Assembly: GCA_947503625.1 (NCBI GenBank)
Contig: CANNEK010000003.1
Location: forward strand, 744,001-808,000
Length of the DNA: 64,000 nt
Source of the DNA: an uncultured Kordiimonas sp.
GTDB lineage: Bacteria; Pseudomonadota; Alphaproteobacteria; Sphingomonadales; Kordiimonadaceae
Reading direction: 5' to 3'
Each line of letters opens with the position of its first letter. The stretch's first letter is position 1. Positions 1 to 7,933 of the stretch are shown piece by piece. Position numbers and translations under genes: made by a program. The notes under the pieces were generated by a model. It was not told where the DNA came from, made no database searches, and was given only the letters and a program-made list of their open reading frames with translations.

Positions 1-63
1 AGGAACGCCGCTTTTGGGATCTTATCCGCGGATAAGCATATCCTGCACACATAAAGCTTGATG

Positions 64-101
64 AAGCGGCATGGTTATCTGACTATGCCGCTTTATTTTT
101 T
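64..101 (+). terminator. Rho-independent terminator upstream of hisI
   Basis: A perfect 9-bp stem (64-72 with 85-93) closes a 12-nt loop and is followed by a T-rich run. It would end a plus-strand transcript arriving from outside the window. The hisI start lies only about 20 bases further on, so hisI either has its own promoter inside this short gap or depends on read-through. Confidence 0.75.
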
Positions 102-112
102 GGAACATGACC

Positions 113-532
113 ATGACCAAGATTCAGTTTGCTGACCGATCAGACAGAACCGCCATTGAAACCGGTAATGGTTTTGCACCCAAGTTTGACGAGCGGGGCC
201 TGATCCCCGTGTTCACCAGTTGTGCCAAATCCGGCAAGGCACTGATGCAAGCCTGGATGAACGCTGAAGCAATCGAGAAAACAATCGAAACCGGGCAGGC
301 GCATTATTTCAGCCGGTCACGTGGTGAACTATGGCACAAGGGCGCAACATCTGGCGAATTCCAGATTGTGAAGCAGTTTCGCATTGATTGTGATCAGGAC
401 AGCTTGTGGCTGGTGGTAGAACAAAAGGGCGGTAAATGCTGCCATGTGGGACATGAAACCTGTTTTTTCCGGGAAATACCGGTCGGGCCCGGCGCCATCA
501 CAGACGGCAGGATAACACTGAAAACCAGATAG
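113..532 (+). CDS. hisI: Phosphoribosyl-AMP cyclohydrolase HisI
   Basis: Third step of histidine biosynthesis: opens the adenine ring of phosphoribosyl-AMP to give the ProFAR precursor; cytosolic, zinc and magnesium dependent. The protein is about 139 aa, normal for the monofunctional HisI domain with no HisE fused. Visible signatures are AWMN, the SRSRGELWHKGATSG block, the metal-binding DCDQD stretch, and two cysteine-bearing segments (GGKCCHVG and ETCFFR) that match the zinc-binding CH and SCFYR motifs. There are two in-frame ATGs at 107 and 113; a GGAA at 102-105 is better spaced for 113, which I chose. It stands alone here, away from other his genes, as is common for hisI in Alphaproteobacteria. 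A short hairpin overlaps its stop codon (531-545). Confidence 0.95.
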   Translation: MTKIQFADRSDRTAIETGNGFAPKFDERGLIPVFTSCAKSGKALMQAWMNAEAIEKTIETGQAHYFSRSRGELWHKGATSGEFQIVKQFRIDCDQDSLWLVVEQKGGKCCHVGHETCFFREIPVGPGAITDGRITLKTR

Positions 533-689
533 GCTTTATAAGCCTTCATATGCTGGTTGCCGGGATAGTAGGCACCCTGCTTGTTTGATCGACAATACTT
601 TCGACGCCAGTCCAACCCCGTCTCTCTGACCAAGATATCACGACAAAATTATGGTCACTCAGTAAAAAGTTATTAGATAACATTTCACC

Positions 690-861
690 GCAAAACCTGC
701 TCGCCTGACCGCAAGGGTGTGGCCCGGCGGCAGGGTTTGGTTACCTTGTAACAACTTATATCACTTGCGACACGACAGCGAAGAGACCCCAGCCCGAAGG
801 GTTGGATTTACGATCCTCTTAATAAAACACTTGCAGGCCACCTTGCGTGGCCTGTTTTTTT
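690..861 (+). ncRNA. Candidate structured RNA: four consecutive hairpins ending in a terminator
   Basis: The gap between hisI and the protease gene is about 415 bases and codes for nothing convincing. Its second half folds by eye into consecutive plus-strand hairpins. The first pairs 693-700 with 730-738 (one bulged G) plus an inner GCC/GGC pair (703-705 with 726-728) and a GCAA-capped tip near 709-716. The second is GTTAC/GTAAC (740-744 with 748-752). The third has an outer AAGAG/CTCTT pair (781-785 with 816-820) around a 7-bp stem (789-795 with 799-805) with a GAA loop. The last is the terminator at 834-861. This could be a small RNA or a leader that attenuates the protease gene at 948. I do not recognise the family; it does not match SRP RNA, tmRNA, RNase P or a riboswitch consensus that I can recall. 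Confidence 0.4.
834..861 (+). terminator. Rho-independent terminator ahead of the protease gene
   Basis: A 7-bp GC-rich stem (834-840 with 848-854), a 7-nt loop and a following run of seven T. It sits 87 bases before the protease start. It either ends the candidate small RNA described at 690-861 or is the off-switch of a 5' leader. Confidence 0.8.
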
Positions 862-947
862 ATTGCTCGTGTGAACTGCAAGGGCCGTGACAAACCGAAG
901 CCTTTTGCTTTATCGTTGGTCGGTTATTTTGATCACAGGACACTTTC

Positions 948-1796
948 ATGATTTGGCAGCGCACATTAGCGGCATACATGATCGGTTTTTTCTTCGCTCT
1001 CGGTGCGGGAACAATCGACGCGAGCGCTCAATCTTCCATACGGAAAGATCTGCCCGCAAACGCGCTGCCCAAAAACAGTGTAACCAGTTTTCATCGCCGG
1101 TCCGTCGCCAGCGACGAGATGCCATGGCAGGCCATCGGGCGCGTTAACATCGGCGGTCGGGCGCATTGCAGCGGCACACTGGTTGCCGAGAATGTTGTGC
1201 TGACAGCAGCGCACTGTTTGTTTTCCCGCCGTGATCAAAAAATGGTCGTTCCCGGTATCGTGCATTTTCTCGCTGGTTATTCGAAAGGTGAATACAAAGG
1301 GCATTCCAAAGTAAAATCCTACATCGTGGGCGACGGATACGATGGTTCAAAGGGTGCGGGACGGGCCAACCTGCCACATGACTGGGCACTGCTGACACTG
1401 GAGGTTTCGCTTGGCGAAGACCTTGGCTTTCTTACTGTTCCTTCAAACTGGTTTAATCCGTCACCGGAGGATACCGACCAACCCCCAACCACAGAGCGCA
1501 GACGCATCAGCATCGACTCGAATGTTACAACCGCGGGCTACCCTGGCGACAGGAAACACATTCTGTCACTGGAAGAAGACTGCGATATCCTGACAACCGC
1601 AGGCGAGGGTCGTATTCTTTTTACAAGCTGCGTTGCTTTAAACGGCGATTCGGGTGGGCCAATTTTGCAGAAAAATGCGGATGACTGGCACATTATCGGG
1701 GTTCAGACATCCGCCCTCAAGGCCAACAACAAGATATCCGGCGTTGGTCTGTCAGCAATTGTATATCAGCCCTATCTGGACTCGATCTCGCCCTAA
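948..1796 (+). CDS. Exported trypsin-like serine protease (S1 family)
   Basis: A 282-aa chymotrypsin-fold protease. The first 28 or so residues form a signal peptide (hydrophobic stretch around residues 8-20, ending near ASAQ), so it acts in the periplasm or outside the cell. The catalytic triad is visible: His89 in LTAAHC, Asp145 in HDWALL, and Ser235 in GDSGGP. Cys74/Cys90 and Cys212/Cys228 are placed for the usual disulfides of the fold. There is no PDZ domain, so it is not a DegP/HtrA protein. The start at 948 follows an AGGACA sequence. It is monocistronic between a terminator and gloB. Substrate is unknown. Confidence 0.88.
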   Translation: MIWQRTLAAYMIGFFFALGAGTIDASAQSSIRKDLPANALPKNSVTSFHRRSVASDEMPWQAIGRVNIGGRAHCSGTLVAENVVLTAAHCLFSRRDQKMVVPGIVHFLAGYSKGEYKGHSKVKSYIVGDGYDGSKGAGRANLPHDWALLTLEVSLGEDLGFLTVPSNWFNPSPEDTDQPPTTERRRISIDSNVTTAGYPGDRKHILSLEEDCDILTTAGEGRILFTSCVALNGDSGGPILQKNADDWHIIGVQTSALKANNKISGVGLSAIVYQPYLDSISP

Positions 1797-1907
1797 CATC
1801 CGCACTGGCGCTGCGAACACGCGGCGTATTGCGACTCGCCCCATCAAAATTTGGTCGCTATAGTAATGGCTAACTGACCATTTGCATTGAAGAACTTTGG
1901 GTGGGGC

Positions 1908-2684
1908 ATGACTGAAACCAGACTGGAAATCGCGCAAATACCTGTATTACAGGACAATTACCTCTTCCTGATCCATGATCCGGTATCTGGCGAAACCGGG
2001 ATCGTAGACCCGGCGCTTGAGGACGAAACCGTAAACGCACTGGGCGCACGCGGCTGGCAACCTACCTACATTTTCAACACCCACCATCACTGGGACCATG
2101 TCGGTGCGAACCTCGCCCTGAAGGAACGCTATGAGCTACAGATAATTGGCCCCGCTGCCGACCGGGACCGCATTCCGGGCATTGATATCGCTGTTGGCGA
2201 GGGCGACAGGATCCATCTCGGCGACCACGCCGCCGAGGTGTTGTTTGTACCGGGCCATACCAGTGGCCACATCGCTTATCATTTTGCCGATGATCAAGCG
2301 CTGTTTTGCGGCGACACGCTTTTTGCCATGGGCTGTGGAAGACTTTTTGAAGGCACACCCGACGAGATGTGGTCAAGCCTGTCAAAGCTGATGCTGTTGC
2401 CGGATGAAACAGCGGTTTATTGCGCCCATGAATACACCATGGCAAACGGCAGGTTCGCCCTGACGGTTGACCCGGAAAACAATGATCTGATCGCGCGCAT
2501 GAATGATGTCGAGCGACTGCGCGCAGATGGAGTTCCAACAGTTCCCACCAGTATCGGGCTGGAAAAAACAACAAACCCGTTCATGCGCCCCATGAGCGAA
2601 CACATACAGGAAACCATCGGTATGGTAGGTGCGCCCATCCCCAAAGTGTTTGCGGAAGTTCGCAAGCGCAAAGACAACTTTTAA
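1908..2684 (+). CDS. gloB: Hydroxyacylglutathione hydrolase (glyoxalase II)
   Basis: Hydrolyses S-lactoylglutathione to lactate and glutathione, the second step of methylglyoxal detoxification, in the cytosol. The 258-aa protein is a metallo-beta-lactamase fold with the diagnostic THHHWDH metal motif near residues 54-60, the GHTSGH histidine, FCGDTLF with the bridging aspartate, and the HEYT segment. The C-terminal HAGH domain is present with NPFMR and the basic RKRKDNF end that contacts glutathione. I start at the ATG at 1908, preceded by GGTGGGG; an in-frame TTG at 1887 would add seven residues not typical of the family. Confidence 0.93.
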   Translation: MTETRLEIAQIPVLQDNYLFLIHDPVSGETGIVDPALEDETVNALGARGWQPTYIFNTHHHWDHVGANLALKERYELQIIGPAADRDRIPGIDIAVGEGDRIHLGDHAAEVLFVPGHTSGHIAYHFADDQALFCGDTLFAMGCGRLFEGTPDEMWSSLSKLMLLPDETAVYCAHEYTMANGRFALTVDPENNDLIARMNDVERLRADGVPTVPTSIGLEKTTNPFMRPMSEHIQETIGMVGAPIPKVFAEVRKRKDNF

Positions 2685-2721
2685 ACCCGACCGGCTGACA
2701 TCAGCCGTGTGGAGACTTGTG

Positions 2722-4815
2722 ATGAAAAACCTCGCAATAGGACTGGTAATGAGTGCAGCGATAACCGGCGCAGTGTCCGCGCAAGATGAAGATCCCTACA
2801 TTTGGCTTGAAGACGTTGAAGGTGAACAGGCGCTGGCATGGGTTGAGGAACGCAATGCCCATTCCCTGGACATTCTGGAAGCAGACGAACGCTTCAATGC
2901 GCTGCGGGACAGCGCGCTCCGCGACTATAACGCACAGGATAAAATCGCTTATGGCAAACTGCTGGGCGGCGTGGTGCATAACTTCTGGCAAGATGAGAAA
3001 AACGTTCGGGGCCTGTGGCGCCGCGCCAGTCTGCGATCCTACAAATCGGGTGAACCGCGCTGGATTAACCTGCTGGACCTTGACGAGATCGCCCACGATG
3101 AAGGCGAAAACTGGGTTTTAAAAGGTCGTAAATGTCTGCCCCCGGATTTTGGCCGGTGCCTGATAGAGCTTTCCCGCGGTGGCGGTGACGCCATCGTTAC
3201 GCGTGAATATGACGCCGTTATGAAACGCTGGGCGGCGGGCGGTTTTGTTACCGAAGAAGCCAAACAGGAACTTGTCTGGCTTGACCGCGATACTGTATTG
3301 ATCGGAACGGACTTTGGCGAAGGCTCCCTGACGGAGTCAGGCTATCCAAACCGCACAAAAATCTGGCGCCGCGGTTATGCGCTTTCGTCGGAAAAACTCC
3401 TCCACGAAGGTGAGCCAACCGATATGGGCAGCTTCCCGTTTGCCAGTCACCGTGCAGATGGCAGCTATACGGGTGTCCTTCAGTATCCGGACTTTTTCAC
3501 TCAGATCATTCATATTTATGATGCTGAAAACGAGGAGATGCAGCGTCTGGACCTGCCGCTTGCAATCGATTTCAAAGGCATCTTTGCCAATGACCTTATC
3601 CTTCAGCTGCGCAAGGACTGGAGCATTGCGGGTCAGAACATCCCGGCGGGCGCCCTGGTTTCTGTCAACGTCGCAGACGCAGTCGGCGGCACAACGGCTT
3701 CGAACCTCAAGGTGATCTTCACACCCGGCGACAAAAACTCGATTGACGCCGTCGAAATTGGCAAGGACCGCATGTTCCTGAGCGTGCTTGAAGATGTTAC
3801 CGGCAAGCTATATTCCGCGAAGCCCTCCAACACAGGATGGGATGTTACCGAAATTGAAGTACCGGAAAACGGATCACTTGGCATCGTAAGCGCCGATGAG
3901 TGGTCGGATGCTGCGTTCCTGAACTTCGAGAGTTTCCTGCAACCTGACACCCTCTACACTGTCGAGCGCGGCGCAGCACCGGAAGCCGTGCAATCCCTGC
4001 CTGCTCGCTTTGCCGCAGACGGCCTGGTGACAGAACAGATGTTTGCCGCAAGCGCGGATGGCACAAAAGTGCCCTATTTCGTTATCCGCAAGGCTGACAC
4101 GGAAATGAATGGCAGCACACCCACCATGCTCTATGGGTACGGCGGGTTCGAAATTTCACTTACGCCTACCTATTTGCAAGGTTTCGGCAAGTTATGGATT
4201 GAAGCGGGCGGTGCCTATGTCATCGCCAATATCAGGGGCGGCGGCGAATACGGCCCGGCCTGGCATCAGGCGGCTCTGAAGGAAAACCGCCAGCGCGCCT
4301 ATGATGACTTTATCGCCGTTGCCGAAAACCTGATTGAAACCGGCCTGACAACACCGCAGCACCTTGGCATCAGGGGCGGCTCGAACGGCGGACTTCTGGT
4401 CGGCGTTATGGCAACCCAGCGCCCGGACCTTTTCAACGCGGTGATCTGCGCCGTCCCGCTTCTGGATATGCTGCGCTATCACACGCTTCTCGCCGGTGCG
4501 TCATGGGTCGGTGAATATGGTGATCCGGATGACCCGGCTGAACGCGCCTTCATCAGCGCTTATTCGCCGTATCAAAACATTAACCCGGAGACCGATTATC
4601 CCGAGATGTTCATCTACACGTCAACGAAAGATGACCGTGTGCATCCCGGCCATGCCCGCAAGATGACGGCGCGGCTGATGGAATACGGGAAGCCGGTGAT
4701 TTATTACGAAAATACCGAAGGTGGCCACTCGGCGGCGGCCAACCTGAAACAACGTGCCTACACAGATGCCCTGCAGGCAGTATATGCGCTCAAAAAACTC
4801 AGTGACGAGGAATAA
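2722..4815 (+). CDS. Exported prolyl oligopeptidase family (S9A) peptidase
   Basis: A 697-aa prolyl oligopeptidase: an N-terminal seven-bladed beta-propeller (roughly residues 80-420) and a C-terminal alpha/beta-hydrolase domain. The triad is Ser554 in GGSNGG, Asp637 in KDDRVHP (with the family arginine two residues later) and His669 in GGHSAA. It cleaves peptides after proline. The first 21 residues after the chosen ATG are a typical signal peptide, so it is periplasmic or secreted. An upstream in-frame start at 2629 would overlap gloB and bury the signal peptide, so I chose 2722, which has GGAG ahead of it. The M20 peptidase gene follows after three bases; the two form a peptide-degradation operon. 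Confidence 0.92.
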   Translation: MKNLAIGLVMSAAITGAVSAQDEDPYIWLEDVEGEQALAWVEERNAHSLDILEADERFNALRDSALRDYNAQDKIAYGKLLGGVVHNFWQDEKNVRGLWRRASLRSYKSGEPRWINLLDLDEIAHDEGENWVLKGRKCLPPDFGRCLIELSRGGGDAIVTREYDAVMKRWAAGGFVTEEAKQELVWLDRDTVLIGTDFGEGSLTESGYPNRTKIWRRGYALSSEKLLHEGEPTDMGSFPFASHRADGSYTGVLQYPDFFTQIIHIYDAENEEMQRLDLPLAIDFKGIFANDLILQLRKDWSIAGQNIPAGALVSVNVADAVGGTTASNLKVIFTPGDKNSIDAVEIGKDRMFLSVLEDVTGKLYSAKPSNTGWDVTEIEVPENGSLGIVSADEWSDAAFLNFESFLQPDTLYTVERGAAPEAVQSLPARFAADGLVTEQMFAASADGTKVPYFVIRKADTEMNGSTPTMLYGYGGFEISLTPTYLQGFGKLWIEAGGAYVIANIRGGGEYGPAWHQAALKENRQRAYDDFIAVAENLIETGLTTPQHLGIRGGSNGGLLVGVMATQRPDLFNAVICAVPLLDMLRYHTLLAGASWVGEYGDPDDPAERAFISAYSPYQNINPETDYPEMFIYTSTKDDRVHPGHARKMTARLMEYGKPVIYYENTEGGHSAAANLKQRAYTDALQAVYALKKLSDEE

Positions 4816-4818
4816 TTT

Positions 4819-6222
4819 ATGCTGAAGAAACTACTCGCCGCAGCGATTGTGGCAGGCTCTGTCTCGGCCACGGCACAGGCGGAAGACGCTCATAAGGATA
4901 TGCCGTTTGGCGCCAAGGCACTGGAGATTTACCGGACCGCGATTGGTATCAAATCAACGGCAAGTCACGGCGAGACACCTGAACTGGCACGCTATCTGGC
5001 AGATCAGTTTCGCGCCGGTGGCTTTGCTGACGAAGACATCCATATTTTTGAGATCGGCAACACCGCAGGGCTGATCGTGCGTTATCACGGCGACGGCTCG
5101 TCCGGCAAGGAACCGGTCAGCATTTCCGCCCATATGGATGTGGTTGAAGCCAACCCGGATGATTGGGAGAGAGACCCTTTCACCCTGATTGAAGAAGACG
5201 GCTATTTCTTCGGGCGCGGTTCAGCCGACGACAAACTCGGCATGACGGCGGTTACCGCAAACTTTCTGCGCCTGAAGGCCGAAGGCTGGGTGCCAAATCG
5301 CGACCTGATCATTACGTTTTCGGGCGACGAAGAAACCGGCATGCTGACAACACGTGCCCTGGTGAAGGAATTCCGCGCATTGACGGATAGCGAATTTGTC
5401 CTGAATGCAGATGCCGGCGGTGCAACGCTACCGGCAGACGGCGGAAGACCTGCCAGTTTCAGCATGCAGGCCGCGGAAAAGACCTATGCGACATGGGAGC
5501 TAACCGTTACCAACCCCGGCGGGCATTCAAGCCGCCCGCGCGATGACAACGCGATATATGAACTGGCCGCAGCGCTCATCAAAATTCAGGAGCACAAATT
5601 TCCCGTGCGTGCCAACGAGCTGACACGCCGTTTCTTCGAAGGCATTGGCAAACGAACTGAAGGCGAACTTGGCGAAGCCATGCGTGCGTTCGCGGCTGAC
5701 CCATCGGATGCGGACGCTATTGCTATGCTGCGCGCCAACCCGTCCTTTGTTGGCACCACCGGCACCACCTGTGTCACGACCATGCTGCGGGGTGGACATG
5801 CAGAAAACGCGCTGCCGCAGTCAGCCACTGCCACGGTCAACTGCCGTATTTTCCCGGGCGTCGGTGTTGACGCAACTGAAGCAGCACTGAAGGCCGTTGT
5901 GGGAAATGACGGCGTTCAGTTCACCATGATATCCGACCCGACAGAAACTGACCCGTCACCGCTGCGCGAAGACGTATTGGCCGCTCTTCAGAAAGCGGTG
6001 GATAACAAATTCCCCGGGCTGGAGATCATTCCCGCCATGTCGTCCGGCGGCACCGACGGCATGCATTTTCGGGCGGCCGGCATTCCAAGCTACGGCGTCA
6101 ACGGCGGCTACAGCAAGGCGAATGACACCAACGCGCACGGTCTGAACGAACGTATTCTGGAACAGACTTTTTATGACAACCTTGCACACTGGTATGTGTT
6201 GCTGAAGGCAATCGCAGGCTAA
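4819..6222 (+). CDS. Exported M20 family zinc peptidase
   Basis: A 467-aa metallopeptidase of the M20/M25/M40 family with a signal peptide of about 21 residues (MLKKLLAAAIVAG through TAQA). Metal and catalytic residues are visible: His105 in SAHMDV, Asp137 in GSADDK, Glu171/Glu172 in GDEETG, and the late HGLNER histidine. The dimerisation lid domain lies between about residues 215 and 340 (TNPGGHSSRP contains its conserved histidine). It probably releases amino acids from short peptides, following on from the S9 oligopeptidase encoded immediately upstream. Exact specificity cannot be read from sequence. Confidence 0.9.
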   Translation: MLKKLLAAAIVAGSVSATAQAEDAHKDMPFGAKALEIYRTAIGIKSTASHGETPELARYLADQFRAGGFADEDIHIFEIGNTAGLIVRYHGDGSSGKEPVSISAHMDVVEANPDDWERDPFTLIEEDGYFFGRGSADDKLGMTAVTANFLRLKAEGWVPNRDLIITFSGDEETGMLTTRALVKEFRALTDSEFVLNADAGGATLPADGGRPASFSMQAAEKTYATWELTVTNPGGHSSRPRDDNAIYELAAALIKIQEHKFPVRANELTRRFFEGIGKRTEGELGEAMRAFAADPSDADAIAMLRANPSFVGTTGTTCVTTMLRGGHAENALPQSATATVNCRIFPGVGVDATEAALKAVVGNDGVQFTMISDPTETDPSPLREDVLAALQKAVDNKFPGLEIIPAMSSGGTDGMHFRAAGIPSYGVNGGYSKANDTNAHGLNERILEQTFYDNLAHWYVLLKAIAG

Positions 6223-6249
6223 AAAAACTTAGGGGGCCGCAAGCCCCCT
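6221..6249 (-). terminator. Terminator for the minus-strand small-membrane-protein operon
   Basis: A 7-bp GC-only stem (6231-6237 with 6243-6249) with a CGCAA loop. On the minus strand the stem is followed by a T run (the A run at 6221-6227), so it fits as the end of the operon that starts at 7547. It also lies just after the M20 stop codon and may end both converging transcripts. Confidence 0.75.
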
Positions 6250-6282
6250 TCGCCGGTATACCGGGCCTGACAGCGACGGCCC

Positions 6283-6501
6283 CTAAGCGCCAAACAGCTT
6301 GCGCTTCAAGCAATTGAGCTCATCTCGCGCGGACCCGGGAGTGCCAACCAATGAACTGGTCGCAAAAAATCCTGCGAGCAAGATAAAGAACATAAATTCC
6401 GAATTTTCACTGCCGCGCATAATATAAGCAGTGGCCAGTATTACGACTGCCCATATGAGAGCATTGATGACGCGTTTCTTTATGCTTTTTGGGGCTTCCA
6501 T
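6283..6501 (-). CDS. Small two-helix membrane protein, paralogue of the next gene
   Basis: A 72-aa protein with two hydrophobic helices (about residues 12-28 and 35-52) and a basic C-terminal tail. I do not recognise a named family. It aligns along its whole length with the neighbouring protein encoded at 6572-6793: shared positions include K/N/L/WA near the start, a Y-x-x-R, a central N-x-x-M, an SLV after helix two and an RD in the tail. It is the last gene of a minus-strand operon with a membrane protein and an XRE regulator. Confidence 0.65.
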   Translation of the reverse strand: MEAPKSIKKRVINALIWAVVILATAYIMRGSENSEFMFFILLAGFFATSSLVGTPGSARDELNCLKRKLFGA

Positions 6502-6571
6502 TTTGTTTCCTTTGCAGTTTTAGGGGACGGCTTCGATGCTTCGTTGGTCTTTGGGTCGGTCTCGATGGGCC

Positions 6572-6793
6572 TTACAGGCCAAGTTTCTTCATAAAACCAC
6601 GGAACTGATCACGGAAGCTGTGGCGATCTGAAACAAGACTGTCGGCCACAAAAATACAACCGATGACCGCAAACAGCATCAGCATACCGTTCTGTCTATT
6701 GCGTATCAGATGATAGGAGAGCAAAAGGCCCCCGGCCCAAAATAGTACATTAGTGAGTTGCTTTTTGTTTTCGGTCTTGTGCGAACTACCCAT
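6572..6793 (-). CDS. Small two-helix membrane protein, paralogue of the previous gene
   Basis: A 73-aa protein with a polar basic N-terminus, two predicted transmembrane helices (about residues 14-30 and 36-53) and a charged tail ending KKLGL. It is a diverged tandem copy of the protein encoded at 6283-6501, with the same length and layout. Function unknown. The position behind an XRE regulator and a larger membrane protein suggests these act together at the cytoplasmic membrane. Confidence 0.65.
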   Translation of the reverse strand: MGSSHKTENKKQLTNVLFWAGGLLLSYHLIRNRQNGMLMLFAVIGCIFVADSLVSDRHSFRDQFRGFMKKLGL

Positions 6794-6861
6794 TTTCTAT
6801 CCTCATACTCTTTTGTTTATCTTCTGTCATGACGCGGACGGTTCATACGCTGTGACGATGG

Positions 6862-7068
6862 TCAGTCAGCCAGCGAAAAAATCTCTTCCACGGGCGCGCC
6901 AAAATGACGGGCGATTTTCAAGGCAATCACTGTGGAGGGCACGAATCTTCCTACCTCTATGGTGCTGATGGTTTTACGAGAGACACCTATAGCGTCTGCC
7001 AGATCACCCTGGCTCATGCGATGTTCCGCCCTGAAAACTCGAATACGGTTGTTGAGATCAGCACTCAT
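6862..7068 (-). CDS. XRE family helix-turn-helix regulator (stand-alone HTH)
   Basis: A 68-aa Cro/CI-type DNA-binding protein that is almost only the helix-turn-helix: the MSQGDLADAIGVSRKTIS segment (residues 18-35) is the HTH, followed by EVGRFVPSTVIALKIA and the PVEEIF end typical of YozG-like regulators. There is no sensor domain. Its start codon overlaps the stop of the upstream membrane protein gene (ATGA-type overlap at 7065-7068), so the two are translationally coupled. The repeats at 7592-7650 are the obvious candidate for its own operator. Confidence 0.9.
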   Translation of the reverse strand: MSADLNNRIRVFRAEHRMSQGDLADAIGVSRKTISTIEVGRFVPSTVIALKIARHFGAPVEEIFSLAD

Positions 7069-7547
7069 GAGCTGGCCTCATCATCAAAATCATCTTCCTC
7101 AAGGTCATCATCGACCTGCATTTGCAGATAAAATGAGAGGCTGGTCACCAGAAGCATGGCTGCAAGGACAGCTTTGATAAAAAACAAGGCGGGCAGCGTG
7201 CTCTCACCGGCACCTAAAACCCCCTGCAACACCACAAGCGCAAGCGCAACAAACGTAAATCCATGCAGGCTTGCCTTCTTATATATTTCAACCACGAAAC
7301 TCTCTGGCTCCCGGTGGGGGGAATCGCTTTTCCACCTATTCCACATGAGCTTCAAGGTGCTGGGTGCCACAACGATTATTATGACTACCGACAAAGTCCT
7401 TCTGACATAGCGCAGAACTTCGTCCGTGGCGGCATCAACAAAATACCCGGCACAATCGATCACCAACGCGATGGCGAGTAGCAAAAGCCCGAGTGTGACG
7501 CGGCCCAAAAAACGTTCATAAAATTGTGCAGCAGATTGTTGCGCCAT
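7065..7547 (-). CDS. Four-helix membrane protein coupled to an XRE regulator
   Basis: A 160-aa integral membrane protein with four hydrophobic segments (about residues 16-38, 46-65, 93-112, 118-143) and a very acidic C-terminal tail (DDDLEEDDFDDE). I do not recognise the family beyond its resemblance to the membrane proteins often found paired with YozG-like HTH genes. It is the first gene of the operon, so it may sense a membrane or growth signal and influence the regulator; that is inference. The acidic tail faces the cytoplasm if both termini are inside. Confidence 0.75.
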   Translation of the reverse strand: MAQQSAAQFYERFLGRVTLGLLLLAIALVIDCAGYFVDAATDEVLRYVRRTLSVVIIIVVAPSTLKLMWNRWKSDSPHREPESFVVEIYKKASLHGFTFVALALVVLQGVLGAGESTLPALFFIKAVLAAMLLVTSLSFYLQMQVDDDLEEDDFDDEASS

Positions 7548-7591
7548 TCTTATTCAACCCTGTTTAAAACTATTCCGATAGCCTGAAATAG

Positions 7592-7650
7592 TACCTCAAC
7601 TTACCTTATTGATACCTTAAGGTTACATTTAGGTCAGCATGTGTAACATG
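7592..7650. promoter_or_regulatory. Repeated TACCT motifs and inverted repeats, candidate XRE operator
   Basis: Upstream of the minus-strand operon, TACCT(T) occurs at 7592, 7602 and 7613, that is every 10-11 bases, or one helical turn. The last copy forms the perfect palindrome ACCTTAAGGT (7614-7623). A second inverted repeat, CATGT-gta-ACATG, lies at 7638-7650. Helically phased repeats 45-100 bases before the start at 7547 are what an autoregulating small HTH protein would bind. No experiment supports this. Confidence 0.45.
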
Positions 7651-7683
7651 TCAAGAAGATTTGTTTGAGGCACTTCCAAGGAT

Positions 7684-7698
7684 ACGCCCTAAGGGCGT
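7684..7698. promoter_or_regulatory. 15-bp inverted repeat in the divergent region upstream of cysG
   Basis: ACGCCCT-A-AGGGCGT is a perfect 7-bp inverted repeat around one central base. It lies between the minus-strand XRE operon and cysG, about 235 bases before cysG. It could be an operator for either direction. The rest of the 386-base gap is AT-rich with further short GAAAATTTTC-type repeats and no gene that I can support. Confidence 0.35.
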
Positions 7699-7933
7699 TC
7701 TATTTTCAATTTCGCGCACAGCAAAGCACCACTCACCTATCTTTTTCCAAATATGGAGAAAATTTTCGCACTCACGGCAATGTGAGGCTATATTGAAGAA
7801 AATTTTTCTACTTAATACGGTAATATCTTCTCGTTTGTAGTATTTTGTTCCAACGACTACCTGTTGCAGCGTTGGATAGCCTCTTCAATGCGCAGCGATG
7901 TGCTGACGAGTGGCATTGAAGGAGCAGAGGGCC

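Noticed and set aside
2629-2721. Extended N-terminus of the S9 peptidase
   Set aside because: It would overlap gloB and hide a normal signal peptide; the ATG at 2722 has a ribosome site.
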